In this document: positions 1 through 12,742 of the stretch, piece after piece | How positions within the stretch are numbered: position 1 is the stretch's first letter | How the letters are laid out: every line of letters begins with the position of its first letter | Source of the DNA: Zantedeschia hybrid cultivar | Taxonomy: Eukaryota; Streptophyta; Magnoliopsida; Alismatales; Araceae | Direction: 5' to 3' | Length of the DNA stretch: 64,000 nucleotides | NCBI GenBank assembly: GCA_030544215.1 | Contig: JARZZO010000003.1 | Location: forward strand, 32,306,379-32,370,378 | Made by a program: the position numbers and the translations under genes | The notes under the pieces: model-generated | What the model saw: the letters and a program-made list of their open reading frames with translations, nothing else | What the model was told of the DNA's origin: nothing | Databases searched by the model: none

Positions 1-713
1 AGCCAAAATTATTATATTTTCAAAATTTTAGCCTTCATGTGATGTGTTTTATCATGTGTGGATGGTTAAAATTTGTGGTGGTCATGGATATGCACTTAGT
101 TAAATTTCATATCATGTGATGGTGTGTGATTATGTGGATTGTTATGGGATGTGATGTATATTAATTAAGTGTTAATTAATGAGGCTTACGTGTCTCCCTC
201 TCTTTCTCATTCCATTGTAATTCTATCTCCCTCTGTCATTGTACTCGGCCATAAGGCTTTCTTTTACAATTAATTTGTATTTGAAAAATGTTTCAAATTA
301 TATTTTATATTTGTAATTGATCGCGCCGACTGAGGAGAGGCGAGGATGATCCACAAATGCAACCAGCAAGGCGACAGGAGATGAGATAACTAGTGGTTGT
401 GTGTTTGCATGTTTAGATTATATAAATGTTATATAGTTATGGTGATTAATTGTTTGGCTCTGATTAATCACCGTGTTGTCCATGACCACATAATGAACAT
501 GTATGGATGATGCATGCTTTTAGTTATTGATTATGAATTGATTGCTAATATCTAGGTATAGTTAAATATATATTTGATATATTTATAAGATATCACCTAG
601 GATGAGACCAACTTAATATAAACAAAACCTTCAACATAAAGTCTAAGCCGGAGCGCGAGTCATTGAGAATGTACCGCGTGGCTCTCCATCAATATAGTTC
701 TTAGAACTTAATT

Positions 714-1051
714 CAGTGATGACAGTTTCTACGTGTTTACCCGAGATCTGCCACCATCTGATGAAAGGACTATTAACTATGGCATTATGATGCCTTGAGA
801 TTGGAATAGAGGAACGGTGTAGCTATCCTCGCGTTTACCTGGGAGCTGCATTCTTACTATACTCTGTCACGTATTGATGGTAAAGCTTAGACCAGGTATA
901 ATGGTCTACTGTGTTTATCCGGGACCATTAAAGACCTGGGAGCCGAAATAAGATCGGATATTGCAAGGAGTTGCAACTACTATGAGATGGTTGCTCTAAG
1001 ATAATGGTATGATACTATGTGTTTACCCGAGGTCATACTGTGATTCTTAGA
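714..1051 (+). repeat. Array of four stem-loops with a shared loop motif
   Basis: A 13-nt motif of form GYGTTTAYCYGRG occurs at 733-745, 831-843, 911-923 and 1019-1031. Each copy sits in the apical loop of an inverted repeat whose stem sequence is different: 714-760 (CAG...CTG arms), 811-854 (GTAGCT/AGCTGC arms), 892-938 (CCAGGT/ACCTGG plus TAATGGTC/GACCATTA) and 994-1051 (CTAAGA/TCTTAG plus GTATGA/TCATAC). A fifth hairpin at 1092-1114 (CTGTATA/TATACAG) has a different loop. The position in the 5' part of a retroelement would suit RNA packaging or dimerisation signals; this is inference. Confidence 0.6.
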
Positions 1052-1687
1052 TATTCTGATCCTCACTAGGAGACCGTCGGAGTCTTCCGTTCTGTATACC
1101 TGAAGGTTATACAGTCCGTCGAAAAATAGTGGGAAATAATTCAAGATAAAAGACCATAATTGAATTATAAGAACTATCTGCTTAAATCACGTTATTTCCT
1201 TTGATCACTAATATGTCGTCTATTCGAGATGTTGGCATGTTGGATGCCAATACTTCTCAACTCAGACTAACTAGAAAACTCTAAAGAATGTCTTTAGGGG
1301 TGAGTGAAAGTCACTATCCTAATCAGGTATCATGAATCCTCTTACTTGGATAGACCAAGATGAAGAGGTACTCATGATATGCCTTATTGAAAGGCTTAAT
1401 CATTGTCATGAAATCTCTTATTTGAATAGACCAAGATGAAGAGATATTTATGATGTGCCCTTAAGAAAGGCAAGTGCTAAGATTTTAAATAATCTAATCC
1501 ACATCTGAAAATGATAAAGGAAAGTCAGCTGAGATAGAGAAATAGCAGTTCTCCCACTGCAACGAATATAAGGATACTGGTAAAAGCAAAATGAATATGA
1601 AACTTGAAAGAAGTCTCATATATTCTTGTTATCAACTTTTGCATGTCTATTGGAGAATTAAAGTATCCAATATGAGATATTGGAAAT

Positions 1688-2834
1688 GATTCTCAGAGCT
1701 ACAATAGTGTGCAGACTTAGACAAATAAAAGGAAATCGAGAAGATGTAAGTGTTGAGTTAGACTCAACTATTGTTCATGATATTCATAGATTACTGTTAG
1801 ACAGTAAATCTTTGTATATCTATAGGAGTCCAATATGAAACTAAATAATTGTTATTTAATTGCATAAGAAATAAAGAATAACATTGATTGAAAAGAATAA
1901 TAGTTGTTCGAATCAGTCAATGCACTATAGATTCTTGAAGTGACATTTCATGTGATGAATGTTCACAAGTCTCCTATAGAAATGAACTGTGTGAATCCTG
2001 ATTATCTATGGTATTATACATAGGGTTGTACAATGAGAAATTATTGATACTGATACATGTTGATGTAAACAGCTCAATGTCATCTTAAGGGCAAAGATAA
2101 TCACTTCTATTGACTTACCTTATTAGTGTACTCTTAGAATGATTCGACTGTATGTACTTACTGAAGTATAAGACGAATGCATCTGAAAGATTAAGGTATA
2201 AGATCAATATGAAGTATTAGAATTTTTGATTTGATCAAAGAAACTAATACTTAGGTATATGATTCTCAGAGCTACGATAGTGTGCAGACTTAGACAAGTA
2301 AAAGGAAATCGAGAAAATGCAAGTGTTGAGTTAGACTCAACTATTATTCATGATATTCATAGGTTACTGTTAGACAGTAAATCTTTGTATATATATAGGA
2401 GTCAAACATAAAACTGAATAATTGTTATTTAGTTGTATAAGGTATCAAGAATAAAATTAACTAAAAAAGAATAATAGTTGTTCGAATCAATCAATGCACT
2501 ACAGATTCTTGATGTGACATTTCATGTGATGAACATTCACAAGTCTCCTATAGAAATGAACCGTGTGAATCTTGATTATCTATGGTATTGTACACAGGAT
2601 TGTACAATAAGAAATTATTGATGCTGATACATACTGATGTAAACAGCTCAATGTCATCTTAAGGCCAAAGATAATCACTTCTATTGACTTACCTTATTAG
2701 TGTACTCTTAGAATGATTCGACTGTATGTACTTACTGAAATATAAGACGAATGCATCTGAAAGATTAAGGTATAAGATCAATATGAAGTATTATAATTTT
2801 TTATTTGATCAAAGAAACTAATATTTAGGTATAT
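1688..2834. repeat. Tandem duplication, two units of about 573 bp
   Basis: Unit 1 (1,688-2,260) and unit 2 (2,261-2,834) both begin GATTCTCAGAGCTAC and run in parallel to a shared end at ...TTAGGTATAT. They differ by scattered substitutions and small indels, so the duplication is not recent. It lies in the noncoding internal part of the copia element. Neither unit contains an open frame. Confidence 0.9.
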
Positions 2835-3539
2835 GATTCACATAAATCATTAAGAGGATAATTGTATCCTCGCTCGATTGATCCTCATTGTGCATCATAG
2901 TAATATGATAGAATGAGGAATTGTAGCTTATTAAGATATGGTGCAATACATATAATAAGATTTGTCTAATTCTTAAATCCTTTTGATCATGAGTATGAAC
3001 ATTAGATGTCCATATTTCACAGATGGTTCCAAATAAATCAGTGTGTGTCTATATAGGATATGGAAACTAAATAGTTCATATGAGATGTGAATTATGAACA
3101 AACCTGATTTAAAAGTCAGGTATTACCATGCTGTGAATTTGTGAATATCTAAAGAGTTTGGACATTACAATTATTGGCCAGGCGATAATGAAATAATTAT
3201 CGTCCTGAAAGCTGTCTTCTGTGAAGAGGAATATGTCCTCAAAGAAGACAGTGGGAGCTGATAAAACTAGAAGATGTTTTAGATTCACAAGTTAACATAA
3301 GATTATTAGATAATCTTTAGTTGTTTGGAACCACTCATGACACACATCAGAGAGCTTCGTAGATTTTTTGAGATTCTCTCAGTGACTAAAAGGATATGTT
3401 TGACATATCTAATTTAGCAAGATGAGAGGAGCTCAAAATAGATTATGATCTAAAATCTATGATAATGATGCTCTTTGTCATTACAACTTTGAGATTGATA
3501 AGTTTATTAGAATTCTACTTATCTATACTGCCAATCATG

Positions 3540-3894
3540 AGATAATGACAGTTCGATATTAAAAGTGCTCTCTCAATGTGATTGAGGTAAAGATGTATAT
3601 GATACACCTTTAAAGCTTTTAGAATGTCCAGGAAGCAAGTTATGGTTTCAAAGATCATTTTGAATCAAACTGAAGCTTCCTAAGTTGTAATAAAAGTTTT
3701 GACTTAATGGTCAAATACTATGTGATCATTAAGAATGATCATGGATTGTGTGTGTTCAGAAAGGACAGTGGGAGTACGGTCGCTTTAATAATGCTTTATG
3801 ATAATAACATCAAAGTCATTAAGAGTGACTTCGAGATGTTACTATTAGTGAAAGCATTATTAACCATATTTTCCTCCATAATAAGTTTAGTTAT
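3540..3894 (+). pseudogene. Copia reverse transcriptase remnant, cut by element A
   Basis: Read across frames, the segment gives pieces that match the copia RT order: FDIKSALSQ at about 3,553 (family DVKTAFLNG), then SKLWFQRSF (family KLQRSIYGLK), then from 3,707 an open stretch with IIKNDHGLCVFRKDSGSTVA and LYDNN, where active copies carry the catalytic LYVDD box. In-frame stops and frame changes separate these blocks, and the YVDD aspartates are not both kept, so the enzyme is dead. The reading breaks off at the GTTAT target site of element A and resumes at 18,276. Confidence 0.75.
3890..3894. repeat. Target-site duplication GTTAT of element A (partner 18,271-18,275)
   Basis: GTTAT stands directly before the left LTR (3,890-3,894) and directly after the right LTR (18,271-18,275). 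A perfect 5-bp duplication shows that the 14.4-kb element inserted as one unit. Confidence 0.95.
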
Positions 3895-5223
3895 TGTAGG
3901 TGCTTAAAATGCTCGTGTGATTAACATGAAAAATCTATGTTGTTTAGTGTAAACTAACCTATTAGAAACAGCAACTAAGTGCAGTGATCGCCAGAAACTT
4001 TTGACTTAAAAGTTTCAAAAGAGAGTTTTGATCGCCTACCTGTTTGAACGCGGAAGATATCGAGTCCTTGATTCCCCTCCTTCAGCCGGCTGAAGAAAGA
4101 GAGCCATTTCTTTGTTCTTTTATTCTTGCTGTTGAGTTTGAGGTTGAGGATCGTCCAGAAGTCCTTCTGGCTTTGTGCTTGATTTTCCCTTTTGATCTCT
4201 TGTTGTTGTTGAGTGCAGCAGAAATAGAAAAAGAAAACGAAGAAACAATGATGATGAGAACTTTAAATAGAAGCAATATCTAAACTGATCATGATTTTAA
4301 GCATATAATTGAACAGCAAACTTACTTGTTTAAATGGTTTTGAAACCCCTTAATCAAATAGGTTTTGAAAGATGATGTTGTGGTGTGTGTTGCATGAAGT
4401 GATTATGAAGAATGAGATTAATGAAGATGTAGAATGAAAATGCAGAAATGAAACACTTATGCCCAATGGTTTGAAGCCTTAAAAGGATGAAGATTCTTGA
4501 AAGGACGCCGACTTCTGGAAATGGCAGCGCTCCGGCGTTCCGACGTTGTTGCTTCGATCTTCAACTCGCTATAATAATGCTCTCTCTTTTCTCAATAGGG
4601 CTCAACATTTTTTACTCTTCAAGATGTAAGGTATTTATAGGCTTTTTCTGCGTTCATGGATTAACATAGAAAAACTTCGGATTTATCTATCTTAACTGAC
4701 AGATAAATACTGATTAATTCATCATTATCTGTAATTATCTAAAACGCGTCCACCATGGCTGACGCCTTTCAGATTAATTAAGATAAGGATAAACATCCGG
4801 GAAACTTATCTTTATCTTTATCAGCTAAAACGCGTCTACATGTCTAGACGTCTTTTAAACTAATTAAGATAAGGATAAACATCCGGAAGAGAAGTTAAAA
4901 TAGCTTAGGAAACCTAAAACGCGTCAGCCTTCACAAACGCCTTTTAGCTAATTAATCAACTGATTAAAATTCAAATTTAAACGTTAAAATAAGAATAAAC
5001 TCTAAATCGCGTCCACATGGGTCGACGTCTTTTAGAATTCTTCATATTTTAATTGAAATTTGAGCTAAAATCAATTCAATTGATTAACTTAAACATGTCT
5101 GTTAAATCCGACACTCAAAAATATCAATAAAAATAAATCAATGATTAAATATCAGACCATTCTGAGGTATTATTATATGATATGAAATTTACTCGAAATG
5201 ACGTCAAAATTAGCGTGTCTACA
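3895..5223 (-). repeat. Left LTR of element A (its 3' LTR)
   Basis: Starts TGTAGGTGC and ends GTGTCTACA on the plus strand, the reverse complement of the TGTAGACAC...GCACCTACA termini of element B. It carries four GCGTC/GACGC dyads, at about 4,745-4,780, 4,830-4,858, 4,915-4,950 and 5,003-5,035. The promoter box CTATAAATA (minus strand) lies at about 4,631-4,641. Confidence 0.95.
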
Positions 5224-5426
5224 GCTGCCTCACCTTGGCATCGTCTTTGCAGGGGAGTGAGATGAAATGGAATGTACTGAAAAGGTGATGCCAAGGTGTG
5301 ATGAGACACGCTCTTAACATCACATGATTGGAATTTTTCTCAAAATTATCAATGAAGATAGCTCAAGGAAATCAATGGAATCAATCCTGTCTGGATGAAG
5401 TAGACAAGGAAATAAAATAAGGTCGA

Positions 5427-5522
5427 TCAACCTCCTCGGAGTGGGAAGTACCCCAGGTCATAGACACTGTAGGTTTCATCATGGGGAGCGTTTGCCAGCC
5501 AATGTGGACGTGCTGCAGCCAT
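5427..5522 (-). CDS. Small conserved ORF (31 aa) in the 3' region of element A
   Basis: An ATG in good context (ATCATGG) opens 31 codons beginning MAAARPHWLANAPHDE and ending in a stop. Element B keeps the same frame at 40,833-40,928 with one substitution (Arg in B, Gly here). No function is recognised. Extra ORFs in this interval are known for Tat elements, but at this length chance or shared recent descent is also possible. Confidence 0.35.
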   Translation of the reverse strand: MAAARPHWLANAPHDETYSVYDLGYFPLRGG

Positions 5523-6514
5523 GATGGATCTTAAAAGAAAACAAGAAATATTAGATAAAGAATCCAATCAATGATAGAATTCCAAGGATATCTTCAAGCG
5601 AACCTCAAAGATAATCAAGATACTCAATTCAAAATGGAATATTTCATATCATGTTTGAGATTATTTGATTAATGGTCTGAAACTTAATCAATAATTAATC
5701 CTTATCACAATGATTTCAAAGTCCTATATGATGCATGCTGGGCTAAAAGAAAAAAATAAAGTCAAATGAAATATAAATTAATCAAGGATAATATTGTTAA
5801 ATTGTCATTAATGAGTCCAGATACCAATTCTTGTAATCCAGTGCTAAGCCGCAGCTCGTTTATCCACGCACCGTTTCACAAAAGTGGAACCATCGTCCTC
5901 ACTAATCAACAATCCAACGGCCTATCCGTGCGATTAAGAATCCTCTGGAATTATTACTATTTTTGTTGAAGGGGAACTCAAATTCCAGTTTCATCAAAAC
6001 CACAAGGTCTTTGACATGCTCTAATAAATATTTATCATATAGTAATGCGAATGAATTACATGGAATAATACAAGGGTAGAAATAACCGTCTTTTTAGCCA
6101 CGGTCGAGACTTCATAAACTCCCACAGTGGGATCTTCCTGATATTTCCAGCTTCATTTGGGTTTTCTTTAATTTCCTTATAAAATGCGGCGGTGTTTCAC
6201 GACGCCTTTTAAGAAACAGATTCTGGCTGTCTTCAATCCGTATTCCAACTCTCTTCATGCCTTGTGTCCTGTATATGACTTGAACAAACCGGTTAAGCGT
6301 ATATTCAGGCTTAGCCCCTTGCCTGACCGAGTGAACGACTACTTGATCCTATCCTTGGTAGAAGGGTCAAGGGGCATAGCCTTTATTAACAAAGGTAATT
6401 GAACTTAAGCAAAATGCAACATGCAAGCAGACAGATGCTCACTGAAAACAAAAGGAATGAAACATACCAAGTGCAATAAGCAAATGCTAAATGAAATATT
6501 TTTGTTGTTTTGAA

Positions 6515-6650
6515 ATATTCATTTTTGTTTGTTTTGAAATATGTATATTTTTTTTTTGACATATGTATTTTTTTTTTAATTTTGAAATATGTAATTTTTT
6601 TGGGATTTTGGCATATACATTTTTTTGGGATTTTTGACATATGACCAGCA
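6515..6650 (-). repeat. A-rich degenerate minisatellite in element A
   Basis: About five units built on a theme of ACATATGTCAAAAATCCAAAA (minus strand). Element B has about nine units at 39,440-39,705, so copy number differs between the two elements. Confidence 0.75.
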
Positions 6651-7390
6651 TGGTACTTAGATCAAAAGATCATATTCATTTATTAACTTAATTTCCAAAT
6701 TGTTCTTCAACAACTTAACTTAAACCCATCGTGTTTGAACTTGTGTTTCCATTCGTGATCCCATTTGATGATTTGACCCTTAGTCAATCTAAGCCATTCC
6801 TTAACTTTGGAGTACGCCTCTTTAGAAAGAAAAGATGAATAAGTTTAGAAAGCCCATGAGAAGGTTCCGAAGACTTAAAAAGATGTTCCTTTCCTACCCT
6901 AATATCCGTTGGGGTTCGGTCATTTTCTTTCCGGGGTATTTATCGACCTTGCGTTCCCTTTTGTTTCAGTTCACGGCCTTGATGTAATGTTTGTAGTGTA
7001 ATGGCCTTTTTTATTTTACATTTGCCTTTTGCCTTTTGCTTTTGCCTTTTTTTATTCTTTTCTTTGGGACGGATCTCCCCCTTTTTTTTTTCTGACGGAC
7101 TCCTACTAAGATGGCAGGTATTCTTGGTAGTCTATTCTAAGTCTCGTTCCGACATCATGGGCCGAGTTTAAAACGGAATTTTGCTTTAAAACGAATGATC
7201 TGTACTTTACACTTTTGATCAAGCTTTCGATATCCTTTAGGACTTGGAATCTCTTGTTACTCACGAATCAAACGTGTCAGTGTGTGTAGTAATGGGCTTG
7301 AAATTAAGTTATCCAGACTGATAAGGAAATTTGAGTTTATAAACTTTCTGATTCCACTGGTCTTTGTACCATACTGATCGACTCTTTAAC

Positions 7391-9754
7391 CTAAGGGTAG
7401 TATTTCTTAAGATGTAAACCACTTCATGGATGATTTAGCTCTTCTCCTTCTGCATTAACAAGACGATAAGCATTACCAGGAAAAGCGTGCAATACAACAT
7501 AAGGTCCTTCCCAATTGGGTTGGAGCTTAGAACGCGGACCACCAGGTTTTACAAAAATCCTTTTGACAACCATTTCACCAACTTTGAACTTACGTTCAAT
7601 GACTTTCTTTTGATAAAAACGTGCTAGTCTATTTTGATAAACTTTTGCATGATTAGCAGCTGACCATCTTTTCTCGTCTAAAAGTTCCAATTGAGCAAGA
7701 AGTGCTGAACGATGTTCATCAATAGAAAATTCCTTATTCAATTGTACTCTTAATGATGGTATGAGGATCTCATATGGAACTACCGCCTCCATTCCAAATG
7801 TTAAGGAATAAGGAGTTTGCCCAGTGGGTGTGCGGATTGAAGTTCGGTAGGCCCATAGAGCCTCAACCAATTTTTCTGGCCAATCTGCGAACTTGTTAGA
7901 TTTGCACGTCTTTTTGATGATTTTTATCAAAGTCTTATTTGTTGTCTCTGCTTGGCCATTGCCTTGCGGATAATAAGGAGATGAATGATGCAATGCAATT
8001 TTATACCTTTTGCAGAGGTCCTTCAATTCTTGTGACACGAACTGCGGTCCGTTGTCGGTGACGATGGTGCTTGGAATTCCAAATCGGGTGATGATGTTCT
8101 TCATGATGAACTTGCAGACGGTTGATGCTTTGATCTCCACATACGCTTCAGCTTCTGCCCACTTGGTGAAGTATTCCGTTGCCGTGAGAATGAAAGATTT
8201 TTGCTTGATGCCGGAATCTGGATTACCAAGAGGTCCAATGATGTCGAAAGCCCACATGGAGAAAGGCCATGGGGAAGAAACAGGATGGAGTGAAGATGCA
8301 GGAGAATGAATTTTGTCGGCGTGAAGTTGACACTTAGCACACCTACGGACATATCCTACGCAGTCTTCTTCCATGGTTGGCCAATAAAATCCTTGTCTAA
8401 GGATCTTCTTTGCTAGCATCTGTCCATTGACATGGCCACCACAAACTCCACTATCAGCTCCTTCCATAACCTTCCAAAGCTCATCTTCGTCTAGACATCT
8501 CAGAAGAACTCCATCAAAACCTCTCTTGTACAGTGCTCCCCCAACTATGGTGTATCGTTGAGCAATTCTTCTGATAGCTCTCTTCTCCTCAGTTGTAGCT
8601 TCATCAGGATACGATTGATCTTCACAATATTTTCCAATTTCATAATACCATGGCTTCTGTTCATCATCCATCTCTTCTAACAGCTCCATCAACATGATTT
8701 CTCTTTTTTCAATGATATCTCCGTCTCTGACTTTCTTCAGCAATTTCTCTTTAGTTCTAAGGAATGAAGGATCTTTCACGGCGCGTGAAAGACGCCTATG
8801 AACTATGATTGATTCGGATTGTTTGCTGATTGGAAAATCAAGAGAAGATGCAAGTGAAGCTAGAGCGTCAGCTAAGATGTTTTGATTCCTAGGGACATGG
8901 ACAAAGATCAATTTCGTGAAAAGCTTTGAGTAAGCAGAAGTAAGCTCCTGATAAGGCTTGAGCTTGGGATCAAGAGTTCGATACTTGGTCAGCACTTGGC
9001 GAAGAATTAGTTGGCTATCACCCACAATCCTGAATTTGGTGGCACCATGGAAATGAGCAGCCTCGAGACCAGCAAGGAGTGCCTCGTATTCAGCTATATT
9101 GTTAGTGACTGAAAAATCAAGCTGAAAGGCTTGTGGAATGGTGATACCTTCAGGTGATAACAGAACGATACCGATCCCTTTTCCATGAGAATTCAGAGCT
9201 CCGTCAAAATGCAGAGTCCACATATCATCTCTGATCTGATTTACGGACATCAGTTCCTCATCCGGAAACTCTGATCGGACTGGATCAAATCGAGGAAGGG
9301 GATGATGAGCGAGATGTTCTGCTATGGCATTGCCCTTGATCGCTTTCTGCTGAATATAAGTGATATCGAATTGAGATAGAAAGCTTTGCCATCGCGCTAA
9401 CCTATCAGTAAAAACAGATTTCTCCAGAAGGAATTTGATCGGATTCATCCTAGCGATGAGATGGACTTCATGGGCCAGAAAATAATGCTTCAATTTCTGC
9501 ACAACCCAGACCAATGCTGCACATGTTTTCTCCATCGCCGTATATCTCTGTTCAGCGGGGTTGAGAAGTTTAGAGAGATAATAGGCTGCCCTCTCTTTTC
9601 CTTCTTCATCCTCTTGTGCTAGGACAGCCCCCACTGCATCATCCAGGACTGAAATGTAAAGTATTAATGGTTTGCCTCGAGATGGTGGTCTCAAAACAGG
9701 AAGACTTGTTAAGTAGTTCTTTAATCCATCGATTGCCTCCTGACACTTATCGTC
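7391..9754 (-). pseudogene. Element A pol, 3' part: RNase H, second RNase H, integrase
   Basis: A 756-residue open frame (7,424-9,694) preceded by the stop at 9,755-9,757. In order: the RNase H that follows RT (LILYISVLDDAVGAVLAQ), an archaeal-type RNase H (LHFDGALNSHGKG, NIAEYEALLAGLEAAHF, NILADALASLASS), then integrase with zinc-finger cysteines CAKC and the catalytic core (FDIIGPL, TDNGPQF, GNGQAETTNK) and a GPY-type end (NWEGPY). The first zinc-finger histidine is Asp here (GADSGVCGGH; B has GAHSG). TGG has become TGA at 7,424-7,426, cutting the last residues; the ancestral stop is at 7,391-7,393. Confidence 0.9.
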
Positions 9755-12742
9755 CTAATCGAATTTGACTCCCGGCTTGGTAAGCTCGTAAAACGGCTTA
9801 CACCTTTGTGAGTGCTGGGAGACAAAACGGCGAATAAATTGTAACCTCCCGATTAATCCTCTCAACTCCTTCAAGTTTTTGGGAGGCGGCATTTCTCTGA
9901 TAGCCTTCGCCTTGTTAGGATCGATCTCAATTCCCCGTTTGCTGACAATAAATCCAAGCAATTTTCCTGAAGATACCCCGAATACACATTTCTTGGGGTT
10001 CATCTTTAACTGATATTCTCTCGATCTCTCTAATACCCTTGCCAAAACTTTGGCGTGCTCAGCCTTTGTTTTAGATTTAACCAATAAGTCATCCACGTAC
10101 ACTTCCAAATCTATGTGCATCATGTCATGAAATATTGCCATCATAGCCCTCTGATAAGTGGCTCCAGCATTTTTTAATCCAAATGGCATGACAACATAAC
10201 AGTATGTTCCCCAAGGTGTAGTGAATGACGTTTTCTCTTGATCTTCTTCTGCCAGCTTAATCTGATTATATCCTGAAAATCCGTCCATAAACGATAGAGT
10301 TTCATAGCCAGCAGTATTATCGATGAGTACATCAATATGAGGCAATGGAAAATCATCCTTAGGACACGCCCTGTTCAAATCGCGGAAGTCAATGCAAATT
10401 CTGACCTTTCCGTCCTTCTTCATAACCGGGACTATGTTGGCCACCCATTGTGGATAGAGGACAACTCTAATAAATTTGGCTTTATGCAATTTGTCGACCT
10501 CTTCCTTCATTTTCAGAGCCATTTGTGGGCGGAATCGCCTTAATTTCTGCTTGACAGGGCTAGCTCCTTCCTTTAACGTCAACCTGTGTTCAACTAAAGA
10601 TGAGTCTAACCCTAGCATATCTTCATAACTCCAGGCGAAAGTGTCCTTATAGTCCTTAAGTACTTGTATCATTGCCTTCTCATCCTCCGTAGAAAGATTT
10701 TTGCTGACGAGCACAACCTTAGGTTCGTCTTCAGTCCCTAAATTGATTTCTTTGGTGGGCTCTTCTACGGCAGCTGAGGGTTCATCGAATCTCTTCACTC
10801 CACTGGCATATGCCTCAGCCGCGTCCTCGTCGTCTTCCTCATTTTCAACAATGGGGTCCTTTTCATGCACTAACTCATATACCCCGTACCCATCATTGAC
10901 TGACTCATCATTCATATAGTCTTCTGGCATATGAATTGGATTTTCTAAAAACTGAGGGATCAAAGAACAAGAAAAGCATTTATCAGCTAAGTCCTGGAGG
11001 TATCTATCTGGAATTCGCCTACCCTTAGGCTTCCTAGACTCCCTAACCTGACTAATCTGACTAAAATTAGACTGGCTAACTTCACTAAACTCACCATCAT
11101 AACCTAATGAAGATGAAGCAGGATAGAAATCTTGGGATACAAGTGGAAATACAAGATAATCCTCCCGAGAGGAGGGATAGAGTAGATCTAAGAGAGAATC
11201 TTGACCGAAGGACCCGCGCGGCGGGGTGCAATCGGACAAGTAAGATGTTTCCTCGATAAAGATTTGAGAAGAATTTGTTGTAAAATTGGCGTTTTTTTTT
11301 TGGATATCAGAGGAATTATACATGAAGCAGGAATGAATACAAATGGGAGGAGAATCAGACGGAGGAAGTGGCACCAAGGCCAGAGGATTAGGGGGATCAT
11401 ATAGCAATATGTCCCAGATCAGATTATACATCCTCTCTAGATCGAGAGGAGGTTGTGGAATAAGGTCCCGAGGGGACAGAGTAATCATGACGGGCGAAGC
11501 CCGTGGAATATCTTCAATAATGACCCGCGACCAAGTCGGGGTCAAGAGCAGTGTACGAAATAGAGTATGGAGCATGAAGACATGTGAAGGATATGTCCCC
11601 CTCCAGAGCAGATCTTTAGTGTAACCAGCTTCATAGGGGTCATCTGGTTCCCCTTCGTCGGTCTCTTCGGACAGCAATATCCGCTTATCAAATATGGCAC
11701 CAGGACCTTCAATCAGCTCATCAATCTGCGGCGGCCACTTGGGTTCTACAGGATCTAGGAATAATCTGTTCAGTGCAATATAAAGGTCTCTCAGATCGAA
11801 CAACTTGTACCATTCGCATTCAGGATCATGAAATTTTCTCCTTTTCATAGGCCGCAGAGCCTCCAATGATTGGTACGTAAGTAGTTCAGAGCAATGTCTG
11901 GCCAAATCCCTCCCATATATGTCGTGGAAGTCAAAACACGAAGTAATGACTACCGTGTTGTCGTAGCTAAGTATGGGCCCTTTCACAAAGTGCGTACACA
12001 GGGTCCATGTTAAGGGATCTCGGCCTTCTTTGGGTGGTGTAGACATTGTCTCCCAGATTTTCGGACCTTCTTCGATCTCTGCTTGATGAGCCAGATCTTG
12101 CTTCAGTCTTCTTGGCCTATAGCCCAGACCACTTCCAGGTGCTGCTCGATGATTTCTGACAAGAGTGGTCCTGCCTTGCAACTGTGTGCCCAGACCTTTC
12201 CCAGGCTCGTAGCCGTTCTTCATCATAATCCTCCATCCTGGGGTACTCATGCACTTCCCCCTTTTTATTGCATCTAACGGGTATGGAGAAATAGTGGCGG
12301 CTTTTAGAGGATCAGCCACTGGACGGCAGACCTGTAATACCGACAGAAAAGGTTGTCGGCCAGGTAAAACAGCAGACTTAATGTTCAAGGTATGAGCAGC
12401 AGCAAGGATCAGCATGCTCGTTACTTTAATAATTCGTCCTTTGTAAGGAAATTTGAGGCATTGGTGATTCGTAGAGGGAATCGCCTCAAGAGTTTTAATA
12501 TAAGGACGACCCAAAATGGCATTTATAGAAGGGTCGATTTCCAGGATGTGAAATTCGACCTCTGCATGACTTACAGGACCCAGCTCCACCTTCAAATAGA
12601 CCATTCCCAGAGGGGAACGGGTAGAATTGTCATATGCGTCACTGAGATGGGGCTGGGCAGCCATTTTTCTTTGGGCACACCGCACAGCTCCAGGGTCTTC
12701 GGAGGTAAAACATTGATCGAAGCCCCTATATCTACCAGGCAT
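9755..12742 (-). pseudogene. Element A pol, middle part: end of protease, G-patch, reverse transcriptase
   Basis: A 995-residue open frame. The first 35 or so residues are an out-of-frame reading of the protease active-site region; true similarity to B starts at AYDNSTRSP after the frameshift near 12,640. A G-patch-like segment follows (NGYEPGKGLGTQLQG...GSGLGY, about residues 170-215), then an acidic linker and the RT (ICIDFRDLNRACPKDDFPLP, MPFGLKNAGATYQRAM, YVDD). It ends with TAG at 9,755-9,757 where B has Trp (FDWDD). Unlike B, this copy is open through the A10 homopolymer near 11,292-11,301. Confidence 0.9.

Larger units (their letters stand above)
1..3894 (+). mobile_element. Decayed Ty1/copia element, 5' internal part (start lies outside the window)
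   Basis: No open frame of useful length survives here. The identity comes from its 3' end, where a broken copia reverse transcriptase is readable (about 3,540-3,894), and from its continuation after element A (18,276-18,967), which reads as copia RNase H followed by a polypurine tract and an LTR. I saw no match to that LTR in 1-1,500, so the 5' LTR probably lies to the left. Positions 700-1,115 hold a series of stem-loops and 1,688-2,834 a tandem duplication. Gag and integrase cannot be recognised. A nonautonomous derivative with noncoding filler is a possible alternative to a simply decayed copy. Confidence 0.7.
5224..7390 (-). other. 3' noncoding region of element A, between integrase and 3' LTR
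   Basis: About 2.2 kb without a long open frame. It includes a 31-codon small ORF (5,427-5,522) shared with element B and an A-rich short repeat (about 6,515-6,650). The purine-rich run next to the LTR (AAGGTGAGGCAGC on the minus strand) may serve as the polypurine tract, but it is not a clean one. Compared with B, A lacks roughly 100 bp near 6,170. Confidence 0.7.

Noticed and set aside
4044..4283. Open frame shared by both LTRs of element A
   Set aside because: Its conservation follows from LTR identity; the reverse strand is equally open and element B does not keep it.
6184..6402. A 72-codon frame antisense to element A
   Set aside because: Element B has indels in the matching place and the frame is not kept.
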